Origin: Asticcacaulis sp. SL142
Lineage (GTDB): Bacteria; Pseudomonadota; Alphaproteobacteria; Caulobacterales; Caulobacteraceae
NCBI RefSeq assembly: GCF_026625745.1
Contig: NZ_CP113061.1
Location: 2,319,501-2,383,500, forward strand
DNA length: 64,000 nt
Direction: 5' to 3'
Shown here: positions 51,833 to 60,809 of the stretch, piece by piece
Position numbering within the stretch: the first letter of the stretch is position 1
Layout of the letters: every line of letters starts with the position of its first letter
The notes under the pieces: model-generated
The model's input: only the letters and a program-made list of their open reading frames with translations
Database searches by the model: none
Told to the model about the DNA's origin: nothing
Program-made: the position numbers and the translations under genes

Positions 51833-52510
51833 CTAGAACAGGGCCTGACTGTGGCGAACGACCGATTCTAAATCTGTTATCAAATCTTTGAATGTTACAT
51901 CTTTTCCGTCAGGCTCTATAAATATAGATCTTTCCGAGCTTAAATTTACATAAATATTATAAGCATTTTCGTCGAAATAATCCTCTGCAAATGCATCAGT
52001 TATAACTTTTTTTACAGAACTATTGTGCCTCTGAGTTATGTATTCCTCAAGCATTTTTGTTGATCTCATAAATCCTGAAACTTTTGAGGTTTTTAAAAGC
52101 CCTATCATAAAATAAAACATAACAGCATATCGCGCCACTCTTTCATAAAGATATCTTTTATTATAAGGTAGAATAAAAGATTGACCTCTTTTTTCTATTT
52201 TAGCGCAATCGGTTAAATACTTTTGACTTAACTGAACATCATCCAAATGAAGCTTTAGCATTGGCAATTGTCTTGATAGGTCAATATCACCATTTTTATA
52301 CTTTTCCTCAATTTTACTTATTTTGTCGAAATAAATTTGCAACATATCTCTTGCTTTAACCACCTCGGATTGAAGCGAGATTGCAGCTTTAGTGATATCG
52401 GTTTTTTGCTTACGATTGCGCCTAAAGGGCCAAGCAATGATCAGGAGTCCGCAAATGACGCTTAAAGCGAAAATAGCTCCAGACCAAAATTGTTCCGATG
52501 AGATATCCAT
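51833..52510 (-). CDS. A+T-rich orphan gene, membrane-anchored protein of unknown function
   Basis: I do not recognise this 225-residue protein. It has one N-terminal transmembrane helix (about 8-28: FWSGAIFALSVICGLLIIAWPF), a basic stop-transfer RRNRKQK, a helical region likely to form a coiled coil (about 40-110: SLQSEVVKARDMLQIYFDKISKIEEKYKNG), a second hydrophobic stretch (about 128-143: VARYAVMFYFMIGLLK) and a C-terminal domain with FEDxxDEN-like acidic residues. Codon use and base composition are markedly A+T-rich compared with aroA and cmk on either side. It is on the opposite strand, starts five bases from the aroA stop, and breaks the conserved aroA-cmk pair, so it is probably a recent acquisition. 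Confidence 0.72.
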   Translation of the reverse strand: MDISSEQFWSGAIFALSVICGLLIIAWPFRRNRKQKTDITKAAISLQSEVVKARDMLQIYFDKISKIEEKYKNGDIDLSRQLPMLKLHLDDVQLSQKYLTDCAKIEKRGQSFILPYNKRYLYERVARYAVMFYFMIGLLKTSKVSGFMRSTKMLEEYITQRHNSSVKKVITDAFAEDYFDENAYNIYVNLSSERSIFIEPDGKDVTFKDLITDLESVVRHSQALF

Positions 52511-52689
52511 ACGCCCCCCGACGGCTCCATGGTTTACTATTAGTTAACTCTTTTGAAAATGTAACCCCAATTTGTTGTACGTCACCTTTTCACGCTAAAG
52601 ACGTTGCATTTTCGCAGGTCAACCATCTATAGCCTTGCTAAAAATTCATTCCGGTTTAATCCGTAGTTCGTTCGCTAAATCAGGTTTCC

Positions 52690-53328
52690 ATGTCCCCTCT
52701 TCTGATCGCATTTGATGGTCCGGCGGCGTCCGGCAAAGGCACGCTGGCCTCAATCATTGCTGCCGACTACGGCCTGCCGTTTCTCGATACCGGCTTGCTG
52801 TACCGCGCGGTTGGACATGTGGCACGCGAGCGGGGCCTTGATCTGGAGGATGCCAAGACTTTAGGCGAAGCCGCCCAGTTCATCCACCCGACCCTGCTCG
52901 AAGACGATGCCTTACGTGGGCGTGAGGCCGGTGAGTGGGCCAGCCGCGTCGCCGCCATCCCCGAAGTGCGCGCGGCGTTAAAACAATTCCAGATCGACTT
53001 TGCCCATCAATCTACCGGCGCGGTGCTCGATGGCCGCGATATCGGCACGGTCATTGCCCCCGACGCGACGGTTAAGCTGTTTGTCACCGCAGAGCCTGAG
53101 ACCCGCGCCAAACGCCGCTTTTTGCAACTGATCAAGGCCAATTCGGCGCTTACGTTTGAGGATGTGCTGAGTGATATCCGCATCCGCGATGAGCGCGACA
53201 GCTCGCGTTCCAGCGCCCCGCTGGAGATGGCCCGCGATGCGGTCTTGCTTGATACCACTAATTTAGATATAGAAGCGGCCATCGAAGCTGCGCGATCCAT
53301 CGTGAAGGCCCGCCGTGGTGGCGTTTAA
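52690..53328 (+). CDS. cmk: Cytidylate kinase
   Basis: A 212-residue CMP/dCMP kinase that makes CDP for nucleotide pools. P-loop DGPAASGKGT at about 9-18, the NMP-binding LDTGLLYRAV at about 35-44, DGRDIGTVIAPDA near 116-128, and the LID-type RDERDSSRSSAPL near 166-178. Length is normal. It is followed by rpsA after about 235 bases, the usual alphaproteobacterial order. Confidence 0.95.
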   Translation: MSPLLIAFDGPAASGKGTLASIIAADYGLPFLDTGLLYRAVGHVARERGLDLEDAKTLGEAAQFIHPTLLEDDALRGREAGEWASRVAAIPEVRAALKQFQIDFAHQSTGAVLDGRDIGTVIAPDATVKLFVTAEPETRAKRRFLQLIKANSALTFEDVLSDIRIRDERDSSRSSAPLEMARDAVLLDTTNLDIEAAIEAARSIVKARRGGV

Positions 53329-53563
53329 ACGTCACCAAATTTACCCGGCGCTGCGCTTATAAGGATCACTACGGTCGCTATCAGGGTCTTTGACCTGCGG
53401 TTTCTCATTTAGCGTCCTAACACCAACCGGACTCTGAATCCCCTTAAAAATCTACTCACGAAAGCCGCCCCCTTCGGGTCAGGCCATGCGCCGGATATCC
53501 TTATGTCCTGACGTATCGCCATCAACGCCCCTGAGACATGCGCCAACAAAGTCAAAGATCTAT

Positions 53564-55258
53564 ATGAGCGATTATAATCCCTCGCGCGACGATTTCGCCG
53601 CGCTTCTCGACGAAAGCCTTCATGGCCGCGAAATGCTTGAAGGTCAGGTCGTCCACGGTCTGGTCGTCGGTGTCGAAAAAGACTTCGTCATCGTCGATGT
53701 CGGTCTGAAGACCGAAGGCCGTATCCCGCTGAAAGAATTTGGCTCGACCGAAGCCGGCGCCGCACTTAAGGTCGGCGACAATGTCGAAGTCTATCTTGAG
53801 CGCGTCGAGAACGCCATGGGCGAAGCGGTCATCAGCCGCGAGAAAGCCCGCCGCGAAGAAGCCTGGACCCGCCTAGAAGTTATCTTCAACAAGGGCGAGC
53901 CGGTCATGGGTACGATCGTGGGTCGTGTCAAAGGCGGCTTTACGGTCGATATGGACGGCGCTTCGGGCTTCCTGCCGGGTTCACAAGTCGATATCCGCCC
54001 TGTGCGCGACGTGGCTCCGCTTATGGGCAAGGAACAGCCTTTCGCCATCCTGAAAATGGATCGTCCGCGCGGCAATATCGTCGTATCGCGTCGTGCCATC
54101 CTCGAAGAAGCCCGTGCAGAACAACGTACTGAGCTGGTCGGTCAGTTGGCCGAAGGCGAAATCCGTGACGGCGTCGTCAAGAACATCACCGATTACGGTG
54201 CGTTCGTTGACCTCGGCGGCATTGACGGCCTGCTGCACGTCACCGACATGTCCTGGAAGCGCGTGTCGCATCCGTCGCAGGTTCTGGCGGTTGGCGATCA
54301 GGTTCGCGTTCAGATCATCAAGATCAACCCGGACACCCAGCGCATCAGCCTCGGCATGAAGCAACTGCAATCCGATCCGTGGGAAAATGTTGACGTTAAG
54401 TACCCTGTCAACGGCAAGTTCTCCGGTCGTATCACCAACATCACCGACTACGGCGCCTTCGTTGAGCTGGAATCGGGCGTTGAAGGTCTGGTGCACGTTT
54501 CGGAAATGTCGTGGACCAAGAAGAACGTCCATCCGGGCAAGATCGTATCGACGTCTCAGGAAGTTGACGTGGTCGTCCTCGAAGTTGACGCCTCCAAGCG
54601 CCGCGTGTCTCTGGGCCTGAAGCAAGCTCAGGAAAACCCATGGGAAGCCTTCGTTTCGGCCCACCCGATCGGTTCAACCATCGAAGGTGAAGTCAAGAAC
54701 GCGACCGAATTTGGTCTGTTCGTTGGCTTTGAAAACGACATCGACGGCATGGTTCACCTGTCGGATCTCGACTGGAACGTGGCCGGCGAAGAAGCTATCG
54801 CCAAGTACAAGAAGGGCGATGTCGTCAAGACCAAGGTTCTGGACGTTGATGTCGACAAGGAACGCATCAGCCTCGGCATCAAGCAACTGGCCGAAGATCC
54901 AATGACCGGCGACACCTACCGTAAGGGCCAGACCGTGACGGTTACCGTCACTGAAGTCACCACGGGCGGCATCGAAGTCAAGTTCGGCGACGACAATGCC
55001 CCGATGAGCGCCTTCGTGCGTAAGTCGGACCTGTCGCGCGACCGCAACGAGCAACGCGTTGAACGCTTTGCTGTCGGTGACCGCATCGACGCTCAGGTGA
55101 CCAACATCGATAAGGCGGCCCGCAAGGTCAGCGTTTCGATCAAGGCGCTTGAAATGGCCGACGAAAAGCAGGCTATCGAGCAGTACGGCTCTCAGGACTC
55201 GGGCGCTTCGCTCGGCGACATCCTGGGTGCAGCTCTGCGCGGCGCCACTAAGGAGTAA
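53564..55258 (+). CDS. rpsA: 30S ribosomal protein S1
   Basis: A 564-residue protein with six S1 (OB-fold) repeats, e.g. GIDGLLHVTDMSWKRVSHPSQVLAVGDQVRVQIIKIN, SGVEGLVHVSEMSWTKK and DIDGMVHLSDLDWN; it brings mRNA to the 30S subunit. ATG 53564 gives the conserved N-terminus MSDYNPSRDDFAALLDE; the longer frame from 53486 runs through the leader. The cmk-rpsA gap of about 235 bases is a leader that could bind S1 for autoregulation, as known in other bacteria, although I see no specific fold. Confidence 0.97.
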   Translation: MSDYNPSRDDFAALLDESLHGREMLEGQVVHGLVVGVEKDFVIVDVGLKTEGRIPLKEFGSTEAGAALKVGDNVEVYLERVENAMGEAVISREKARREEAWTRLEVIFNKGEPVMGTIVGRVKGGFTVDMDGASGFLPGSQVDIRPVRDVAPLMGKEQPFAILKMDRPRGNIVVSRRAILEEARAEQRTELVGQLAEGEIRDGVVKNITDYGAFVDLGGIDGLLHVTDMSWKRVSHPSQVLAVGDQVRVQIIKINPDTQRISLGMKQLQSDPWENVDVKYPVNGKFSGRITNITDYGAFVELESGVEGLVHVSEMSWTKKNVHPGKIVSTSQEVDVVVLEVDASKRRVSLGLKQAQENPWEAFVSAHPIGSTIEGEVKNATEFGLFVGFENDIDGMVHLSDLDWNVAGEEAIAKYKKGDVVKTKVLDVDVDKERISLGIKQLAEDPMTGDTYRKGQTVTVTVTEVTTGGIEVKFGDDNAPMSAFVRKSDLSRDRNEQRVERFAVGDRIDAQVTNIDKAARKVSVSIKALEMADEKQAIEQYGSQDSGASLGDILGAALRGATKE

Positions 55259-55559
55259 TCCTTGATATAATGCCGACAAGGCCGCCTCACGCGGCTCTGT
55301 CGGCATTATCCAATTAAGCTCCCGCATCCTATAGGGTTTTCGCACCCAATACCGGATGCGGGAGCTTTTTTATGGTTTCCATATTTTTTACCAAGGTATA
55401 ATTGCTTAAACCGCACAGCCGCTGCATTTGTTAGCGGTAACATAAGCGTTAACACTAAATAACCCCTTGAACTGCCTTTCATTTTAAATCATGCTCACCG
55501 CTTCAAGGTTACATTGGCTGGTTTAACCCATTATCTTCTTTAAACTCTTGGGGGAGTAA
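55259..55559. other. rpsA-ihfB intergenic region with two large hairpins
   Basis: No gene. It holds the hairpin ATAATGCCGACA / TGTCGGCATTAT at 55267-55309, which encloses GCCGC-CTCAC-GCGGC and has no T-run, then the true terminator at 55316-55371. The ihfB promoter must lie in about 55380-55540. Confidence 0.6.
55316..55371 (+). terminator. Terminator of rpsA
   Basis: A 14-bp stem AAGCTCCCGCATCC / GGATGCGGGAGCTT with an internal GGGT/ACCC sub-hairpin and a following T-run. Confidence 0.85.
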
Positions 55560-55856
55560 ATGCTGAAGTCCGAACTCATTGAGCGTCTGGCGTCGGAATA
55601 TCCGCATATGACTCAAAAAGATGTCGAGCGGGTCGTGAATCTGATTCTGGACTCGATGATCTCCACCCTCGAAAAAGGCGGTCGCGTTGAACTGCGTGGT
55701 TTTGGCGCCCTGTCGGTGCGCTCGCGCCCGGCCCGCGTTGGCCGCAACCCGCGCACCGGCGAATCCGTCAACGTCCCCGCCAAGCATGTGCCCTTTTTCA
55801 AAAGCGGCAAAGAACTGCGTGAGCGCCTGAACCTGAGCGGCGACGACAACGAATAA
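55560..55856 (+). CDS. ihfB: Integration host factor subunit beta
   Basis: A 98-residue DNA-bending protein of the HU/IHF family. [49 protein letters not shown] is the IHF-beta arm and C-terminal signature. With IHF-alpha, encoded elsewhere, it bends DNA at specific sites. It follows rpsA, as in most proteobacteria. Ribosome site GGGGGAG lies six bases before the start. Confidence 0.93.
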   Translation: MLKSELIERLASEYPHMTQKDVERVVNLILDSMISTLEKGGRVELRGFGALSVRSRPARVGRNPRTGESVNVPAKHVPFFKSGKELRERLNLSGDDNE

Positions 55857-55928
55857 TCATAGCTGCCATTAGTTTAGCGAACCGCTGAACCTAACGTCCG
55901 AAATTTATAACTTCAAAGGATGCCGGTT

Positions 55929-56324
55929 GTGAGCATTGTCTCTGAATTCAAAACCTTTCTAATGCGCGGCAACGTCATCGATCTGGCGGTCGGTGTGGTC
56001 ATCGGCGGCGCGTTCGGTAAAATCGTATCCTCGCTGGTCGACAATATCATCATGCCACCGATCGGGATGCTGACCGGTGGCGTTGATTTTTCCGAGCTTA
56101 AGTGGGTGTTGAAACCCGCCGCCGGTGATGTGGCGGAAGTTGCCATATCCTACGGCCTGTTTATCAACACCCTGATCCAGTTCGTCATTATTGGCGCGGC
56201 TATCTTTATGATCATCAAGGCGATCAACCGCCTGATGCCACCCCCGCCGCCGCCCGCCGTGGTGGCAGGACCTACCGAACAGGAACTTCTGGCCGATATT
56301 CTGGCGGAACTGAAAAAGAAGTAA
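55929..56324 (+). CDS. mscL: Large-conductance mechanosensitive channel
   Basis: A 131-residue MscL. N-terminal [47 protein letters not shown] is diagnostic (amphipathic N-helix and TM1), followed by a periplasmic loop, TM2 (about 78-100) and a C-terminal cytosolic helix with [16 protein letters not shown]. It opens under membrane tension in osmotic downshock. GTG 55929 is preferred to ATG 55920 because AAAGGA is eight bases before the GTG but touches the ATG, and family proteins start MSI. A proline run PPPPPP sits before the C-terminal helix. Confidence 0.9.
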   Translation: MSIVSEFKTFLMRGNVIDLAVGVVIGGAFGKIVSSLVDNIIMPPIGMLTGGVDFSELKWVLKPAAGDVAEVAISYGLFINTLIQFVIIGAAIFMIIKAINRLMPPPPPPAVVAGPTEQELLADILAELKKK

Positions 56325-56347
56325 GCCCCGGCTGAGACTATAAATTT

Positions 56348-56379
56348 AAAAGCCCGCGCCGTCATTGCGCGGGCTTTTG
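56348..56379 (+). terminator. Terminator of mscL
   Basis: A 12-bp perfect stem AAAAGCCCGCGC / GCGCGGGCTTTT with a seven-base loop. Confidence 0.85.
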
Positions 56380-56416
56380 ATTGGCCTATATAAAAGCTTA
56401 AACTAAGAGGTGTGTT

Positions 56417-57367
56417 ATGAGCTTGCGCGTCGCCATCCAGATGGACCCGATTGAAAATATCAATATCGCGTCCGACACCACCTTTCTGCTGATGATGGCC
56501 GCACAAAACCGGGGCCACAGCCTCTGGGTATACGATCCCGCCCACCTCTCGCTCGAAGACGGCAAGGTCTATGCCCGCGCCCGCAAGGTCACCCTGCGCC
56601 CCATCAAGGGCGATCATGTCAGCGCCGGTGACTATGAAACCCTGAACCTGCACACCGACATAGATGTCGTGCTGATGCGCCAGGATCCGCCGTTTGATAT
56701 CGCCTACATCACCGCCACCTACCTGCTCGATCGCATCCACCCGCAGACTCTGGTGGTCAATAACCCGACCGCCGTGCGCGATTGCCCGGAAAAGCTGTTC
56801 GCAACCGCCTTTGACGGCCTTCAGCCCCCGACCCTGATCAGCGCCGATCCGGTCGCCCTCAACGCCTTTCACGAAAAGCATGGCGATGTCATTCTAAAGC
56901 CCCTGCATGGCGCGGCCGGTTCCGGCATCATCAAGCTCAAAGCCGGTGACCGTAATCTTGATGCCCTGATTGAATTGCACGCCTCGATCAGCCGGGAGCC
57001 GCTGGTCTTACAAAAATTCATCCCCGCCGTAAGCCTTGGCGATAAGCGCATCATCCTTGTCGATGGCGAAGTTGTCGGTGCCATTAACCGTGTCCCCCCA
57101 AAAGATGCGGTACGCTCCAACCTGCGCGTGGGCGGCGTGGCCGAGCCCGTGCAATTAACAAAACGTGATCTGGACATCTGCGCTGCCGTAGGCCCGGTGC
57201 TCAAAGAAAAAGGTCTTATGTTTGTGGGCCTTGATGTCATCGGCGATTACCTGACCGAAATCAACGTCACCTCACCCACGGGCGCGGTACAACTTAAGGC
57301 GTTTGAGGGGGTTGATGCCGGGGATATTTTGTGGGATCGGATAGAACAGAAACGCCTCCCCACCTGA
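56417..57367 (+). CDS. gshB: Glutathione synthetase
   Basis: A 316-residue ATP-grasp ligase that joins gamma-glutamylcysteine and glycine. The N-terminal [31 protein letters not shown] is the GshB signature; ATP-grasp residues are in [18 protein letters not shown] (about 155-172), [28 protein letters not shown] and [11 protein letters not shown] near 280. It makes the glutathione used by the YqjG enzyme at 8 kb, although the two are not linked in expression. Confidence 0.95.
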   Translation: MSLRVAIQMDPIENINIASDTTFLLMMAAQNRGHSLWVYDPAHLSLEDGKVYARARKVTLRPIKGDHVSAGDYETLNLHTDIDVVLMRQDPPFDIAYITATYLLDRIHPQTLVVNNPTAVRDCPEKLFATAFDGLQPPTLISADPVALNAFHEKHGDVILKPLHGAAGSGIIKLKAGDRNLDALIELHASISREPLVLQKFIPAVSLGDKRIILVDGEVVGAINRVPPKDAVRSNLRVGGVAEPVQLTKRDLDICAAVGPVLKEKGLMFVGLDVIGDYLTEINVTSPTGAVQLKAFEGVDAGDILWDRIEQKRLPT

Positions 57368-57543
57368 CCTTAAATCGTTATCCGTAAGCCCTATTGGGCA
57401 CGCCCTAAACGGCGCATGGGCTTTATTGCGCATTTGTTCATTTTTTGTTCTTGATTTGTCTTTGAGAATATGATGAGCTGTGGATAAGTTCTGCGTTTGA
57501 TTCCACACTCCCCGCATAATTATTCCGTAAAAGGCATTTCTAC

Positions 57544-59124
57544 ATGCGCGTAACTACCATTGCCTTTGAAGGGGCAGAGGCCCGCCGGGTCGAAGCCGAA
57601 ATTCAGCTCACCGGCGGACAGGTAGCCTTTTCCATCGTCGGTCTGGGGGATAAGGCCGTCGCCGAAAGCCGGGAGCGGGTGCGTGGGGCCTTTGCGGGAC
57701 TGGGTTTAGGGTGGCCGGGTAAGCGTATCGTCGTCAATCTGGCGCCTGCCGACCTGCCCAAGGAAGGCTCTCACTTCGATCTGCCCATCGCTTTGGCGCT
57801 GATGTCGGTCATGGGCATTATCCCGCAGGACGCGCTCGATAACTATGTCTGTGTCGGTGAGCTTCAACTCGATGGTTCCATCGGGGCTATCACCGGTGCC
57901 CTGCCCGCCGCTATGGCCGCCTCAAGCTTTGGTATGGGACTGATCTGCCCTGAAGACAACGGCCGCGAAGCCGCCTGGGCCGGTGATGTGCCTATCCTTG
58001 CGCCGCGGTCGCTGATTGCCCTGATCAACCACTTTAAGGGCCATAGCCTGCTGTCGCGGCCTGAACCGGGTGAAATTTCACTACCTTCCAAACCGATGGA
58101 CCTCAATGAGGTCAAGGGTCAGGAACTGGCCAAGCGCGCGCTCGAAATCGCTGCGGCGGGCGGCCATAATCTGTTATTTGTGGGTCCACCGGGATCGGGC
58201 AAGTCGATGCTGGCCCAAAGGCTGCGGGGCATATTGCCGCCTCTGACCTCACGCGAATTATTGGAAACCTCGCAAATCTGGTCGATGGCAGGCCTGTTGA
58301 ATAAGGGCGAACTGACGCGCGATCGTCCGTTCCGCGCCCCTCATCACTCGGCCTCTATGGCGGCCTTGACCGGCGGCGGGATGCGCGCCAAACCCGGCGA
58401 AGTGTCCTTGGCCCACAACGGGGTGCTGTTTTTAGATGAACTGCCGGAGTTCTCACCACAGGCGCTGGATTCTCTGCGTCAACCGCTGGAAACCTCCGAA
58501 ATTGTGGTGGCGCGCGCCAATAATCACATCAGATATCCCGCCCGAGTTCAGCTTGTCGCCGCTATGAACCCCTGCCGATGCGGTTATGGCGGCGTCGGCA
58601 AGGGCGCGTGCGGTAAGGCTCCAAAATGCCTGCGCGATTATCAAGGCCGAGTTTCCGGCCCGCTGATGGATCGCATCGACCTGCAAATCGATGTCCCACC
58701 GGTGACGGCCGCCGACATGGCCCTGCCCCCGCCGGTAGAAGGCTCAAAAGAGGTCGCCGCGCGCGTGGTAGCCGCCCGCGAAGCTCAAATCAGGCGCGCA
58801 GAACAGCTTGGGCTATCATCCGACAACACACTTAATGCCACGGCTTACGGCGCGGGCCTTGACGCCATTAGTCCGCTGGATAACACCGCCCGCGACCTGC
58901 TCACCCAAGCGGCACAGCAAAGCGGCCTGTCCGCACGCGGCTGGACGCGCTGCGTGCGACTGGCGCGCACCATTGCGGATCTGGAAAGCGCCATGTCAGG
59001 TATATCCACACCCATCCTGCGTCGCCACATGGCCGAAGCTCTGATTTACCGTCGCACCACGCAAAGCGAAGGGGCACAAATGGTTTCTTCACCGAAAGCG
59101 GCAAGCTTTTTGGCGGGACATTAA
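57544..59124 (+). CDS. comM: YifB/ComM-family Mg-chelatase-like ATPase
   Basis: A 526-residue protein. The N-terminal ChlI-type domain (FSIVGLGDKAVAESRERVRGAF) is followed by a AAA+ core with Walker A GPPGSGKSMLAQRL (about 217-230), Walker B LFLDELPEF, and FRAPHHSASMAALTGGG, then the YifB C-terminal domain. A Cys cluster, CRCGYGGVGKGACGKAPKC, may bind Zn. ComM is a hexameric helicase that promotes branch migration in natural transformation. Start ATG 57544. Confidence 0.92.
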   Translation: MRVTTIAFEGAEARRVEAEIQLTGGQVAFSIVGLGDKAVAESRERVRGAFAGLGLGWPGKRIVVNLAPADLPKEGSHFDLPIALALMSVMGIIPQDALDNYVCVGELQLDGSIGAITGALPAAMAASSFGMGLICPEDNGREAAWAGDVPILAPRSLIALINHFKGHSLLSRPEPGEISLPSKPMDLNEVKGQELAKRALEIAAAGGHNLLFVGPPGSGKSMLAQRLRGILPPLTSRELLETSQIWSMAGLLNKGELTRDRPFRAPHHSASMAALTGGGMRAKPGEVSLAHNGVLFLDELPEFSPQALDSLRQPLETSEIVVARANNHIRYPARVQLVAAMNPCRCGYGGVGKGACGKAPKCLRDYQGRVSGPLMDRIDLQIDVPPVTAADMALPPPVEGSKEVAARVVAAREAQIRRAEQLGLSSDNTLNATAYGAGLDAISPLDNTARDLLTQAAQQSGLSARGWTRCVRLARTIADLESAMSGISTPILRRHMAEALIYRRTTQSEGAQMVSSPKAASFLAGH

Positions 59125-59177
59125 CTTTTTACGTCTAAGATCAGGGTCTGGTAAGAATTATCTGTATGGGGGAGTCT

Positions 59178-60734
59178 ATGACCGCTCACCAAGGTGCGCA
59201 AAATTTCAGTGCGGATGAGTTTGAGGCAAAGCTTGCCGAAACGCTTGCCGCCGAAGAAAGCCTAAAAGGCCGCGAAGATTTCCTCAAGCTATTAAGCCAC
59301 GAAATCCGCACACCCCTAAATGGGGTCATGGGTATGTTATCGCTTTTGTCGCGCACCGACATCAGCGCGGAACAGGAATCCTATATTCGCACCGCCCGCG
59401 ATTCCGGCGAACATCTGCTGTCGATGGTCAATGACCTGCTGGATTATGCGCGCATTGATGCCGGTCATATTGAGCTTGAAACCACGCGCGTCGATCTGGA
59501 ATCCCTGCTGCAAGGGGTGGCCGAGCTGTTGTCGCCGCGCGCCTATAGCGGGGGCATTGAGATCGTCTGGAGCCTTGATCCCCAGCTTGAAACCATTCAG
59601 GCTGACGAAGGCCGCCTGCGTCAGATCCTCTTCAATCTGGCCGGCAATGCTCTGAAATTCACCACAACCGGCGGGGTGCTTATTCATGTCGGGCTGACCC
59701 GCGCCGGGCTTATCCGGTTTAGCGTCACCGATACCGGCCCCGGTATCCCGCTTGAGGCCCGCACCCGTATTTTCGAAGAATATGGCCAGGTTGACCCTAA
59801 ACGCGATGCGGCACGTTACGGCGGCGCGGGCCTTGGGTTGATGATCGTCAAAAAACTGGTTGCGGCCATGGGCGGTACGCTTACCCTCGACAGCGAAATA
59901 GGCACGGGTTCAACCTTCGCTGTTGAATTTCGCGCCCCCTACAGCCTGCGAAAAAAGACAGCGGACCTAGATATGCCGTCTGAGGTTACGCTGGTGTCAG
60001 CCAATCAATCCCTGCTTGAGGGCGCACAGGCCCACCTGAGCGCCTATGGCACAGAGGTTCACCTGAGTGACACGGCGCAAGGGGCCAGCATAATCCTTGC
60101 CGACCGCAGCCATATGAGCGAAGGGCCCGTCACTGCACCCGGTCTGCGCTGCCTGATCCTGCTGACACCTGAGCAGCGTGCCGAGATCCCACAATGGCGG
60201 GAACTGGGCTGGGCAGGCTATCTCATCAAACCTCTGCGCCGGAAATCGCTCAAAGAACAAATCGAAGCCCTGCACAGCCAAAACCCTAATCGCACCACCG
60301 CACGGCCCGCCAATGATGACGATGAACGCATAACCGGCACAGATGAGGTAAAGATTAGCGGTGAACCGCATGTGCTTCTGGTCGAGGACAACCCCGTCAA
60401 CGCATTGCTGGCGAAGATCCTGCTGCAACGGGAGGGCTGTCTGGTCGAGCGGGTTTGCTCCGGTGAAGACGCCATCGCCATCCTGCCAGAGCGTAATTTC
60501 GATATTGTGTTTATGGATCTGGGCCTGCCCGGCATTGATGGTCTGGGCACCACCCGCCAGATCCGGGCCATGAACATTACCACCCCGGTCGTAGCCCTTA
60601 CCGCCAATGCCTATGACGAAGACCGCCGCGCCTGCCTTCAAGCCGGGATGAACGACTTTTTGACCAAGCCGATCGAGATAAACGCCCTGCGTCAGATGCT
60701 GGTGACCTGGACCCCCAAAACCGCGCAAACTTAA
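59178..60734 (+). CDS. Hybrid sensor histidine kinase, soluble
   Basis: A 518-residue kinase without membrane segments: a short N-terminal coiled part, HisKA with His in LLSHEIRTPLNGVMG near residue 41, HATPase (NLAGNALKFT, DTGPGIP, YGGAGLGLMIV), a poorly defined linker that resembles a degenerate receiver (about 267-370: VTLVSANQSLLEGAQAHLSAYG), and a C-terminal receiver (about 396-515) with Asp in IVFMDLGLPGIDG near 446 and Lys in FLTKPI. Input must come from a partner. ATG 59178 follows GGGGGAG closely; ATG 59166 is an alternative. Confidence 0.88.
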   Translation: MTAHQGAQNFSADEFEAKLAETLAAEESLKGREDFLKLLSHEIRTPLNGVMGMLSLLSRTDISAEQESYIRTARDSGEHLLSMVNDLLDYARIDAGHIELETTRVDLESLLQGVAELLSPRAYSGGIEIVWSLDPQLETIQADEGRLRQILFNLAGNALKFTTTGGVLIHVGLTRAGLIRFSVTDTGPGIPLEARTRIFEEYGQVDPKRDAARYGGAGLGLMIVKKLVAAMGGTLTLDSEIGTGSTFAVEFRAPYSLRKKTADLDMPSEVTLVSANQSLLEGAQAHLSAYGTEVHLSDTAQGASIILADRSHMSEGPVTAPGLRCLILLTPEQRAEIPQWRELGWAGYLIKPLRRKSLKEQIEALHSQNPNRTTARPANDDDERITGTDEVKISGEPHVLLVEDNPVNALLAKILLQREGCLVERVCSGEDAIAILPERNFDIVFMDLGLPGIDGLGTTRQIRAMNITTPVVALTANAYDEDRRACLQAGMNDFLTKPIEINALRQMLVTWTPKTAQT

Positions 60735-60809
60735 GGCTTTATCCCCGTCCGGTTTCGCGTTACCAAATTGGCTAAGGCGTGATTTGATCGACGGGATTTC
60801 ATAGCGTTC

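Noticed and set aside
53981-54664. 227-codon reverse-strand frame opposite rpsA
   Set aside because: The forward frame is ribosomal protein S1; the reverse frame is a mirror of its biased codons.
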